DNA of 64,000 nucleotides, from contig JAIOZA010000002.1 of NCBI GenBank assembly GCA_021740825.1, positions 103,454 to 167,453 of the forward strand. Direction: 5' to 3'. Below are positions 37,796-46,042 of the stretch, one piece after another. The position numbers and the translations under genes are program-made. Every line of letters begins with the position of its first letter. Position 1 is the stretch's first letter. The notes beneath the pieces were generated by a model. That model saw nothing but the letters and a program-made list of their open reading frames with translations, searched no databases and was not told where the DNA came from. The DNA comes from Bacteroidia bacterium (GTDB lineage: Bacteria; Bacteroidota; Bacteroidia; B-17B0; Aurantibacillaceae).

Positions 37796-39682
37796 ATGTG
37801 TGGAATTACAGGAATTGTTGGACATCAAATAAATAATTCGGTATACCAGACTGCTATAAAAAAAATGAATGATGCCATTGCTCATCGTGGTCCAAATGCA
37901 GAGGGTTTTTGGAATGATGAGCATTGCTTTTTAGGACACCGACGTTTATCTATTATTGATTTATCAGAGTCAGGAAATCAACCTTTTATTTCACAAGATG
38001 GTCGCTATATATTAATCTATAATGGTGAATTATATAATTATAAAGCATTAAAATTAGAACTTCAAAGAGCCCAACATGGCTCAAAAGAATTACCATATAT
38101 TTTTAAAACAAATACAGATACCGAAGTTGTGTTAGCAGCTTATTTTCGTTGGGGTATAGATTGTGTAAAACGATTTAATGGCATGTTTGCTTTTTCTGTT
38201 TGGGATAAAGTTGAAAAAAAATTAATTATTGCTCGAGATAGATTAGGTATTAAGCCATTATATTATCATTACCAAAATAATGTGTTGTTATTTGCTTCTG
38301 AAATCAGAGCCTTAATACACTCAGGTTTAATCGACAAAAAAATTAATGTAAAATCTGTTGCTGAGTATATTCAGTATACAACTGTTAATGCACCCAACAC
38401 TATTTTGCAAGATATTTTTATGCTAATGCCAGGGCATATATTAGAATTGCATAACGACACATTAAAAATTCAGCAATATTGGAATATTAATGATTATACA
38501 AAATCAAAACAGGATTTATCATATAAAGAAACCTGTACTAAAGTAAATGAATTACTAACGGCCTCAGTTGAAAGACAGTTAGTTGCAGATGTTCCTTTTG
38601 GCGCATTTTTATCTGGTGGCATTGATAGTAGCGCTATTGTTGGTTTAATGAGCAAGGTGTCTTCACAAAAAGTACAAACATTTAATATTAGTTTTAATGA
38701 AAGCCAATTTTCTGAAGCAAAATATGCTAAACAAATTGCCACAAAGTTTAACACTGAGCATCACGAAATTAAATTAACACCAAATGATTTTTTAAAACAA
38801 TTACCTGAAGCTTTAGCTGCAATGGATCATCCAAGTGGCGACGGTCCTAATAGTTATGTAGTATCAAAAGCCACTAAAAATGCTGGTATAACAATGGCCT
38901 TATCTGGTTTAGGAGGTGATGAGTTATTTGCAGGTTATGATATTTTTAAACGTTATTTCGAATTAGAAAAAAAAGGCTGGTTAAACATTGTTCCTGCAAA
39001 AGGATTACTTGGTAAAGTTTTAGCAGCTAAAAATAAGTCAGTGCAAGGTGATAAAAAATCGGAGATATTAAATTTAGATACCATTAACGGATTTAATGCT
39101 TATCCTATTAATCGCAAATTATTTAATCAAAAAGATTATAATGCTTTATTAAAAAAAGAATATAATGCAGATGATTTTATTAAAAATATTATCAAGAAAA
39201 GTGATACTGATAAAAAACATGTATTAAGTAGAGTGTCTTTATTTGAGATACAAACGTATATGCAAAATGTTTTATTACGAGATGCTGATCAAATGAGTAT
39301 GGCAGTTGCTTTAGAAGTTCGCGTGCCTTTTTTAGATTATAAATTAGTTGAATTTGCATTAAGTATTAATGATGAATATAAATATCCGCATTCTCCTAAA
39401 AAATTATTGGTTGATTCATTAGGTGATTTGTTGCCAAGTGATATTTCAAACCGACCAAAGATGGGATTTGTATTGCCATGGAAAGATTGGTTAAAAGAGG
39501 ATTTAAAAGATTTTTGTGAAGATAATATTGCTCAGTTCTCCAAACGGTCTTTTGTAAACAGAGATGCTGTGCTTTTAACATGGAATCGTTTTTTAAATAA
39601 CGATCCGAAAATTACTTGGAGCAGAGTTTGGCATTTAGTCGTATTAAATAATTGGATAAATACACATCAGATTGAGTGCTAA
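37796..39682 (+). CDS. asnB: glutamine-hydrolysing asparagine synthase
   Basis: This 628-residue enzyme has an N-terminal class II glutamine amidotransferase domain with catalytic C2 (MCGITGIVGH) and RGPNAEGFW. The C-terminal synthetase domain has the ATP loop SGGIDSS and LRDADQMSMAVALEVRVPFLD. In polysaccharide gene clusters, AsnB-like proteins often amidate sugars or act in glycan assembly. Its position between an epimerase and a glycosyltransferase suggests this, but general asparagine synthesis is equally possible. Its 3' end overlaps the next gene by 11 bp. Confidence 0.92.
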   Translation: MCGITGIVGHQINNSVYQTAIKKMNDAIAHRGPNAEGFWNDEHCFLGHRRLSIIDLSESGNQPFISQDGRYILIYNGELYNYKALKLELQRAQHGSKELPYIFKTNTDTEVVLAAYFRWGIDCVKRFNGMFAFSVWDKVEKKLIIARDRLGIKPLYYHYQNNVLLFASEIRALIHSGLIDKKINVKSVAEYIQYTTVNAPNTILQDIFMLMPGHILELHNDTLKIQQYWNINDYTKSKQDLSYKETCTKVNELLTASVERQLVADVPFGAFLSGGIDSSAIVGLMSKVSSQKVQTFNISFNESQFSEAKYAKQIATKFNTEHHEIKLTPNDFLKQLPEALAAMDHPSGDGPNSYVVSKATKNAGITMALSGLGGDELFAGYDIFKRYFELEKKGWLNIVPAKGLLGKVLAAKNKSVQGDKKSEILNLDTINGFNAYPINRKLFNQKDYNALLKKEYNADDFIKNIIKKSDTDKKHVLSRVSLFEIQTYMQNVLLRDADQMSMAVALEVRVPFLDYKLVEFALSINDEYKYPHSPKKLLVDSLGDLLPSDISNRPKMGFVLPWKDWLKEDLKDFCEDNIAQFSKRSFVNRDAVLLTWNRFLNNDPKITWSRVWHLVVLNNWINTHQIEC

Positions 39683-40814
39683 AAAAACGATATTAATTTT
39701 ATGCGACTGGTTTTTGCCGGGTTATTTGGCTGGTGGCCCTATTCAATCAATAGCTACTTTAACCAAACAACTTGGCGATGCTATTGATTTTAAAATCATT
39801 ACTACTGATAGAGATTTTAAATCTAAAAAACCTTATGAAAATATCGCCATAAATACTTGGACTAACTACGATGGCAGAGCTGTTTTTTATATTAGTCCAG
39901 AAAACATGAATTCTGAATTTGTATTGAAACTAATACAAGACACCCCTCATGATATAATTTATATGAATAGTTTGTATTCGAGGTTGTTTACCATTTTTCC
40001 ATTAAAATGGAAACTTCAAAAAAAAATACAATCAAAAATTGTACTTGCTCCAAGAGGTATGTTAAGAGATAGAGCATTAGCAGTTAAGCCATTAAAAAAG
40101 CAATTGTTTTTGTTATATGCTCACTTTACCGGGTTGTTTCAAAATATTCACTGGCAATCTACTTCTAAGCAAGAATCTAAAGAAATTAAAAAAAGAATAG
40201 GCGAAAATGTTCATTTAACTGAGGTTTCAAATTTGCCCGCTAACTCATGCGAAGTTAAATTAATTGAAAAACAAAAAGGACAATTAAGATTATGTTTTAT
40301 AGCGAGAATAGTTGATATAAAAAATTTAAATTTTGCAATAGATGTTTTAAAGGAAGTAAAATATGGAAATGTAATCTTTGATATTTATGGTCCAAAAGAG
40401 GATGAAGATTACTGGTTAATTTGTGAAAATAATGCAAAGTTATTACCTAATAATATTTCTTTTAATTATAAATCAGTTTTAAAACCTGAAGAAATATGTA
40501 GTACAATGAATCAATATCATGCTTTGTTTTTACCAACTCAAACAGAAAATTTTGGGCACGTTATTGTTGAAGCTCTTAAAAACGGTCGTTTAGTTGTTAT
40601 TTCAGATCAAACTCCTTGGAGAAATTTACAAAATGAATATGCTGGTTTTGATATTTCATTAGATGATAAAGTGAAATTTATTGAGGCAATAGGAATGCTA
40701 ATAAATTTAAATCAGTCTGAATTTGATGCCATGAGTAAAACATGTATTTCATATATTAATCATCAATTAAATTTAGAAGAAATTAAAGCACAATATTTAA
40801 AACTATTTAATTAA
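39672..40814 (+). CDS. GT4-type glycosyltransferase
   Basis: This 380-residue protein is a GT-B glycosyltransferase. The N-terminal LILCDWFLPGYLAGGPIQS is typical of GT4-type acceptor domains. The C-terminal donor domain has CFIARIVDIKNLNFAIDVL and the E-x7-E-type segment QTENFGHVIVEALKNGRLVV. No membrane segment is seen. The start is a TTG inside the asnB 3' end (11-bp overlap). Its stop shares one base with the bioD start. Sugar specificity is unknown. Confidence 0.82.
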   Translation: MSAKKTILILCDWFLPGYLAGGPIQSIATLTKQLGDAIDFKIITTDRDFKSKKPYENIAINTWTNYDGRAVFYISPENMNSEFVLKLIQDTPHDIIYMNSLYSRLFTIFPLKWKLQKKIQSKIVLAPRGMLRDRALAVKPLKKQLFLLYAHFTGLFQNIHWQSTSKQESKEIKKRIGENVHLTEVSNLPANSCEVKLIEKQKGQLRLCFIARIVDIKNLNFAIDVLKEVKYGNVIFDIYGPKEDEDYWLICENNAKLLPNNISFNYKSVLKPEEICSTMNQYHALFLPTQTENFGHVIVEALKNGRLVVISDQTPWRNLQNEYAGFDISLDDKVKFIEAIGMLINLNQSEFDAMSKTCISYINHQLNLEEIKAQYLKLFN

Positions 40815-41431
40815 TGAATTTATTTATTACCGGTATAGGAACCAATGTTGGTAAAACTGTTGTATCTGCAATTTTAACAGAGGCATTACAAGCTGATTAC
40901 TGGAAACCCATACAAAGTGGAACCATTGAGGGTAAAGATTCTGAAACAGTTACATCTTTAATTTCAAATTCAAAAACAGTTATCCATCCTGAAACCTATT
41001 TATTAAAACAACCTTTATCACCTCATTTTGCTGCCAAATTAGATGGTGTAACTATTGAAATGGAAAAGTTACAATTACCGACTATATGCAATCATTTAAT
41101 TATTGAAGGTGCTGGAGGTTTATTAGTGCCAATCAATAAAAATGAATATGTTATAGATGTTGCAAAAAAAATAGATTGTGAAATTGTACTAGTTATTTCC
41201 AGTTACTTAGGCTGTATTAATCATACCTTATTATCTATTGAGTATTTAAAAAGAAATAATTTTAAAATTTATGCCTTGGTTTTTAATGGTGAGTTTGATT
41301 TAGAGGTGAAACAATCTATTTTGGATTATACATTAAATCCAATAATTATTGATATTCCAACTTTAAACACATTATCTAAGCAATTAATTAGCGAGATTTC
41401 AATGGAGGTAAAGAATCAAATAACCTTATAA
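40814..41431 (+). CDS. bioD: dethiobiotin synthetase
   Basis: BioD closes the ureido ring of dethiobiotin with CO2 and ATP. This 205-residue enzyme has the P-loop FITGIGTNVGKTVVSAIL near the N-terminus, YWKPIQSGTIEGKDSE and IIEGAGGLLVPINKNEYVID. It is of normal length. It is attached to a sugar/glycosyltransferase run by a 1-bp overlap, rather than to bioA, bioB or bioF, which do not occur in the window. This looks like transcriptional convenience, not shared function. Confidence 0.93.
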   Translation: MNLFITGIGTNVGKTVVSAILTEALQADYWKPIQSGTIEGKDSETVTSLISNSKTVIHPETYLLKQPLSPHFAAKLDGVTIEMEKLQLPTICNHLIIEGAGGLLVPINKNEYVIDVAKKIDCEIVLVISSYLGCINHTLLSIEYLKRNNFKIYALVFNGEFDLEVKQSILDYTLNPIIIDIPTLNTLSKQLISEISMEVKNQITL

Positions 41432-41500
41432 ACAAGGTGTTTTATAATTCTCTATTTCACTTATGATTTGTATCTTTACAACTCTTTAAAATAGAGTATT

Positions 41501-42454
41501 ATGATAAAGCCAATAAAATTAATTGAAGTAAAAAGTGAAATAGGAGCAGGTACTCGTGGTTCGAGTATGGGTGTTGATGCTATTAAAATAGCTGCCTTAG
41601 ATTTTGGAAGTAATTTTTTCAAAAAATTTAAATCTGTTGAAGTTCAAAACGAAAATCATTTATTACTTGAACCTGTAGTTAACGATTATGCAAAGCGTAT
41701 TAAAGGCGTTTATACTTTAAACGAACGTTTAGCAACCGAAATAAAAAAAACCTTAATTAATGAAGAAGTACCAATTGTATTGGCTGGTGATCATAGCTCG
41801 GCTCTTGGTACTATTAGTGGTATTAAAATGGCTTATCCAAAAAAACGTTTGGGTATAATTTGGATTGATGCTCATGCTGATTTACATACTCCCTACACAA
41901 CACCAAGTGGTAACATGCATGGTATGCCAATAGCCTGTGTTTTAGGAGAAGATAATAAGGAAAGACAACAAAATAAACCAGATGATGAGACCATCGAATA
42001 TTGGGAAAAATTAAAAAACTTAGGTGCTATTTCTCCTAAAATTAATTTTAATGATATTGTTTTTATCGCGCTGCGTGATTTTGAGCCTCAGGAAGAATTT
42101 TTAATTAAAAAGAATAAGGTACGCGTATTTAACTTGCAAGAAATTCGTAAAAAAGCCGTTGAACGCGTGGCTATTGAATCATTAAATTATTTAGATCATT
42201 GTGATATTATTTACGTGAGTTTTGATGTAGATAGTATGGATAGCCGTATTAGTAGCGGAACTGGAACTCCGGTTCCTAATGGTATTACAGAAAAAGAAGC
42301 AGGTAATTTAATTTACTATATCATGCGTTCTAAAAAAATTGTATGTTTTGAAATGGTAGAAATTAATCCAACGCTTGATAAGGAAAATTTAATGGCTGAA
42401 AATGCGTTCGAAATTTTGCAAAAAGCAACTAACCAGTTAAATAACGATTTCTAG
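41501..42454 (+). CDS. arginase/ureohydrolase family protein
   Basis: This 317-residue protein has the dimanganese ureohydrolase signatures GDHSSALGTISG, WIDAHADLHTP and SFDVDSMDSRISSGTGTPVPNG. The N-terminal EIGAGTRGSSMGVDAIKIAA resembles Bacteroidota arginases. Arginase hydrolyses arginine to ornithine and urea; agmatinase or formiminoglutamase cannot be strictly excluded, although the long insert between the second and third motif fits the arginase set. It is separated by 69 bp from bioD. Confidence 0.85.
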   Translation: MIKPIKLIEVKSEIGAGTRGSSMGVDAIKIAALDFGSNFFKKFKSVEVQNENHLLLEPVVNDYAKRIKGVYTLNERLATEIKKTLINEEVPIVLAGDHSSALGTISGIKMAYPKKRLGIIWIDAHADLHTPYTTPSGNMHGMPIACVLGEDNKERQQNKPDDETIEYWEKLKNLGAISPKINFNDIVFIALRDFEPQEEFLIKKNKVRVFNLQEIRKKAVERVAIESLNYLDHCDIIYVSFDVDSMDSRISSGTGTPVPNGITEKEAGNLIYYIMRSKKIVCFEMVEINPTLDKENLMAENAFEILQKATNQLNNDF

Positions 42455-42468
42455 ATAATTAAAACATT

Positions 42469-42539
42469 AAAGGGTTTAGAAGGATTGTAAGTTATATACT
42501 TTAAACTTTCTAAACCTTTAAACTTTCTAATCTTACAAT
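42469..42539 (+). repeat. interleaved inverted and direct repeats at the ABC exporter start
   Basis: A 15-bp direct repeat CTTTAAACTTTCTAA occurs at 42499-42513 and 42516-42530. AAAGGGTTTAGAAGG (42469-42483) is nearly complementary to 42506-42519, while ATTGTAAG (42484-42491) is complementary to CTTACAAT (42532-42539), which includes the first two bases of the ATG at 42538. The two pairings interleave, so a pseudoknot or alternative folds are possible that would hide the start codon. Confidence 0.45.
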
Positions 42540-44184
42540 GTATTCCCTCAAATCCATAAACGTTTATTTATTAAAGTACAAATGGCGTTTATTGTTGGGA
42601 GCTTTGTTTGTTGTGCTTTCCACTTTATTTTCTATCTATCAAGGAGTTATTGTTAGAAATGCCACTAACGAAATAGTTAGTTTAATAGCAAATCACACAA
42701 GTGTTAATACTTCTCAATTTATAATATTTGGAATCACATTATTTGCTTTGGCTTTAACAAGTGGTTTCTTTTTGTTTTTAATGAGACAAACCATTATTGT
42801 AATGAGTCGCCATATTGAGTTTGATCAAAAAAACGAATTATATGCGCATTACCAAACGTTGGACGCTTCATTTTATAAAAATAATAGTACCGGCGATTTA
42901 ATGAATCGTATTAGTGAGGATATTGGTAAAGTAAGAATGTATACAGGCCCTGCAATTATGTATTTAATAAATACGTTCGCAACTGTGCTAATTGTTTTAG
43001 TGTTTATGCTTAAAATTAACTGGCAATTAACCTTATTGGTATTTGCACCATTGCCTTTATTATCTTTTGTTATTTATAAAGTATCCGATTTAATTAATAA
43101 ACGCAGTACTATTGTTCAGCAAGGCTTATCAAAATTAACTTCTCATGCTCAGGAAACTTTTTCGGCAATAAGAGTTATTAAAGCTTATGCGCGAGAAAAA
43201 CATTATGTGAGTGAATTAGAAACTTTGAATACTGATTTTAAAAAACAAAATTTGCGTCTTGCAATTGTTGAAGCATTTTTTCAACCTGTTTTAGTATTGA
43301 TGATTGGTGTGAGTGTTATTGCTACTGTTTGGTTTGGCGGACATTTAGTGATTGATAAAACAATTGAACCTGGTAACATTACCGAATTTATTTTATATGT
43401 ATACAAATTAACCTGGCCTTTTGCCTCTTTAGGATGGGTGACATCTTTAATTCAAAGAGCTTCCGCATCGCAAACTCGTATAAATGAATTTTTAAATACT
43501 AAATCTACCATTGTAAATACACCTGAAATAAAGCAAAAAATTGAAGGAGACATTGAATTTATAAATGTAGGTTTTATTTATGCAGATAGTAAAATTGAAG
43601 CGCTTAAAAACTTAAATCTTAAAATTGAAAAAGGAAAAACCATTGGTATTAAAGGGCAAATAGGAGCGGGTAAATCAACCTTAGTAAACTTATTAACCCG
43701 CATGTATGATAGCACTTCAGGCGAAATATATATAGATAATAAACCTATAAAAAAGTATGATTTATTTGAACTAAGAAAAAGTATTGGCTACGTGCCACAA
43801 GAAGTGTTTTTGTTTTCCGATACCATTAGAAACAACATTGCGTTTTCATCTAATCATACTTATTCTGAATCCGAAATTATACAGGCAGCCAAAGATGCCG
43901 GTGTCTATGAAAACATAATGGCTTTTCCTGAAGGGTTTAACACAGTAGTAGGTGAACGAGGCGTTACTTTATCAGGTGGACAAAAACAACGTATCTCAAT
44001 TGCACGCGCCATTATTTCAAGACCACAAATATTAATTTTTGATGACTGTTTATCTGCTGTAGATGTTGAAACGGAAGAATTAATTTTAAATAACCTAAAA
44101 TCAATTATGAAAGACAAGACTTCTATCATTATCAGTCACCGCGATTCTGCTTTACGCTATGCGGATAAAGTTGTGGAATTATAG
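42538..44184 (+). CDS. ABC exporter (fused permease-ATPase), short C-terminus
   Basis: This 548-residue protein has an N-terminal six-helix type I exporter domain (about 15-310; FYKNNSTGDLMNRISEDIGKV is the first coupling region) and a C-terminal ATPase domain: Walker A GQIGAGKST (about 371-379), signature LSGGQKQR (about 478), Walker B ILIFDDCLSAVD and H-loop ISHRDSAL. It ends at YADKVVEL, about 30 residues short of the usual tail, but all catalytic motifs precede the stop. No continuing frame is seen after the stop, so this is probably native. It resembles MdlB/MsbA-like half transporters; the substrate is unknown. Confidence 0.88.
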   Translation: MYSLKSINVYLLKYKWRLLLGALFVVLSTLFSIYQGVIVRNATNEIVSLIANHTSVNTSQFIIFGITLFALALTSGFFLFLMRQTIIVMSRHIEFDQKNELYAHYQTLDASFYKNNSTGDLMNRISEDIGKVRMYTGPAIMYLINTFATVLIVLVFMLKINWQLTLLVFAPLPLLSFVIYKVSDLINKRSTIVQQGLSKLTSHAQETFSAIRVIKAYAREKHYVSELETLNTDFKKQNLRLAIVEAFFQPVLVLMIGVSVIATVWFGGHLVIDKTIEPGNITEFILYVYKLTWPFASLGWVTSLIQRASASQTRINEFLNTKSTIVNTPEIKQKIEGDIEFINVGFIYADSKIEALKNLNLKIEKGKTIGIKGQIGAGKSTLVNLLTRMYDSTSGEIYIDNKPIKKYDLFELRKSIGYVPQEVFLFSDTIRNNIAFSSNHTYSESEIIQAAKDAGVYENIMAFPEGFNTVVGERGVTLSGGQKQRISIARAIISRPQILIFDDCLSAVDVETEELILNNLKSIMKDKTSIIISHRDSALRYADKVVEL

Positions 44185-44251
44185 CTTTTTAATAAAATTA
44201 TAAATTCAAACTGCATTAAATAAATAATACTTTCTTTAGCAGCAGAATAAT

Positions 44252-44259
44252 TAACTTTG
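44252..44259 (+). promoter_or_regulatory. candidate -7 box for the ABC permease-ATPase pair
   Basis: TAACTTTG matches TAnnTTTG and lies 19 bp before the GTG start. No -33 TTTG is seen. Confidence 0.35.
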
Positions 44260-44278
44260 ACCTATTTACACGAATAAA

Positions 44279-45199
44279 GTGCAATTACTAAAAATAAGAT
44301 TTTACCAGTTTAAAAGAGACCTAGGTTTTTTATTTTTTCCAATTGTGGCTTTAATTTCGCTTACTTCTTATTTTTCATTTAATCATCCAAATCAAATCGG
44401 GATTTATACTATTGGAATAGTAACCTATTTATTTTATAGTTTTCATAAACAAAGAAGTGACTTATCGTTTGTAAGCAAACATTTTAAATCACCAAAAACA
44501 CAAATTATAACCGAGTACCAATTATTTTTGATGCCTGTTTCAATTCCTGCAATTTTTACGGCTTATTGGTATAGTTTTTTTGTTTTGCATCTACTCGTTT
44601 TTTTAATTCCATTTATTGACACTAAACGTAAAATTCAATTTAAGTTTTTGTATTTAACTAAACATCTCAAAAACGATTACATTTTTATTTCAGGAATCAG
44701 AAAGAATTTGTTTGTTTTAGCTCCCTTAATATTTATAGCAATCGTTCTAAGTCCACTTAAACTTTTTCCTTTGTTTGCTTTATTTATAGTAAATGCCATT
44801 GTATTTTCATTTTATGAAATAAATGAAAGTGTTCAAATGATTCAGGCATCAAATAAAACACCAAAGCAATTTTTGTCCAGCTTAACAAATTCAGTAATTA
44901 TAAAACTAGTCATATTGAATGTTCCTGTACTGATTATAAATACCGTTGTTAATCTTGATTTATTTTTATTTAATCTCTATTTTTTAGTTTATAATTTATT
45001 AATAGTGGCTAATGTAATTGTTCTAAAATATTCAGATTATCAATATAAAAAGCAAGGTAATAGTGTACAAATTAAATTAGTGATTATGCTTTTAGGTTTA
45101 TTTATCCCTTATTTATCTCCTTTAACTATCATTTTTTATTTTCAATCAAGGAAAGAAGCTATTAATAACTTAAAGACTTATTTAGATGATACAAATTAA
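44279..45199 (+). CDS. ABC transporter permease-like membrane protein
   Basis: This 306-residue protein is strongly hydrophobic, with about seven predicted membrane segments (for example residues 15-30, 75-100, 135-165, 205-240 and 260-280) and basic loops. It starts at a GTG. It overlaps the next gene, an ABC ATPase, by 14 bp, so it is probably the membrane partner. The sequence does not match a permease family I recognise with certainty. The transported substrate is unknown; two tiny peptide-like frames follow the ATPase. Confidence 0.65.
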   Translation: MQLLKIRFYQFKRDLGFLFFPIVALISLTSYFSFNHPNQIGIYTIGIVTYLFYSFHKQRSDLSFVSKHFKSPKTQIITEYQLFLMPVSIPAIFTAYWYSFFVLHLLVFLIPFIDTKRKIQFKFLYLTKHLKNDYIFISGIRKNLFVLAPLIFIAIVLSPLKLFPLFALFIVNAIVFSFYEINESVQMIQASNKTPKQFLSSLTNSVIIKLVILNVPVLIINTVVNLDLFLFNLYFLVYNLLIVANVIVLKYSDYQYKKQGNSVQIKLVIMLLGLFIPYLSPLTIIFYFQSRKEAINNLKTYLDDTN

Positions 45200-45872
45200 C
45201 GATCTATCGTTTAGTTATAATGAAAAAGTAGTACTTAATAATGTCAAAATTAGTTTTGAAGTAAATTTAATTCACGGTATTGTTGGGTTAAATGGATGTG
45301 GCAAAACAACATTTTTTAATATTTTATCTGGCTTTCTATCTCAAGAAAAAGGTACAATAGACTTAAATGGCCAAAAAATAAAAAAGAATGATATTGCATA
45401 CATCGATGCAGAATCATTTTTTTACCCGAAATTAACAGGAATGGAGTTTTTATCTGTATTCCCTAAAACAAATATGAATTATAATGAATTTGAATTAGCT
45501 AAGATATTTGATTTACCGTTGAATGAATTTACTGATAGTTATTCAACTGGTATGAAGAAAAAAATATTAATTATATCTCAATTAAAACAAGATAAAAAAA
45601 TATTTATTTTGGATGAACCCTTCAATGGACTGGATATTGAATCAAATAAAACGCTCCAAATAATTATTGAATTACTAAACAATAAAAATAAAACTATTTT
45701 TATTGCGTCACATATAATTGAGCCGCTTTATAAAATATGTCATAAAATACATCATTTAAAAAATAGTACGTTTATAAAAAGTTACGCAACAGAAAACTTT
45801 AATACGATTGAAGCGGAAGTCTTTGTTGATTTTAACGAACAATTAAAAAGCACTTTAAGTAACTCAATATGA
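45186..45872 (+). CDS. ABC transporter ATPase
   Basis: This 228-residue ATPase has Walker A GLNGCGKTT (about 35-43), a signature SYSTGMKKKIL, Walker B IFILDEPFNGLD and an H-loop (ASHIIEP). The short length and lack of extra domains fit an ABC-2 type system. It overlaps the membrane protein gene by 14 bp, implying translational coupling. The stop codon overlaps an ATG (ATGA) that opens a 21-codon frame. Confidence 0.9.
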   Translation: MIQINDLSFSYNEKVVLNNVKISFEVNLIHGIVGLNGCGKTTFFNILSGFLSQEKGTIDLNGQKIKKNDIAYIDAESFFYPKLTGMEFLSVFPKTNMNYNEFELAKIFDLPLNEFTDSYSTGMKKKILIISQLKQDKKIFILDEPFNGLDIESNKTLQIIIELLNNKNKTIFIASHIIEPLYKICHKIHHLKNSTFIKSYATENFNTIEAEVFVDFNEQLKSTLSNSI

Positions 45873-45934
45873 AATGGTCAGGCTTTCCGAAAGACAATAA
45901 AATGATTAAACTTGCTAAACAAAATGGCAACTAA
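45869..45934 (+). CDS. possible 21-residue microprotein, coupled to the ABC ATPase
   Basis: An ATG overlapping the ATPase stop (ATGA) opens a 21-codon frame reading MKWSGFPKDNKMIKLAKQNG plus N. The last ten residues resemble the end of a second tiny frame 88 bp away (MKILAKPYDN against MIKLAKQNGN). The peptide is small, basic and lacks a signal sequence. It may be translated by termination-reinitiation. It could also be only a chance frame within the duplicated DNA; no homologue is known to me. Confidence 0.35.
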   Translation: MKWSGFPKDNKMIKLAKQNGN

Positions 45935-45965
45935 AAAACAATAATTATCTACATACGAAATAGCC

Positions 45966-46022
45966 ATGTTTACCCAAACGCAAATACAAATGAAGATACT
46001 GGCTAAACCATATGACAACTAA
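45966..46022 (+). CDS. possible 18-residue microprotein in the second repeat copy
   Basis: An 18-codon frame reads MFTQTQIQMKILAKPYDN and stops 20 bp before the M1 peptidase start. Its last ten residues match the end of the 21-residue frame in the first repeat copy, and both frames end at the homologous TAA. The alignment of coding ends is more than the flanking spacer would need, but it may follow simply from DNA duplication. Confidence 0.3.
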   Translation: MFTQTQIQMKILAKPYDN

Positions 46023-46042
46023 AAAACAATAATTATCGACAT

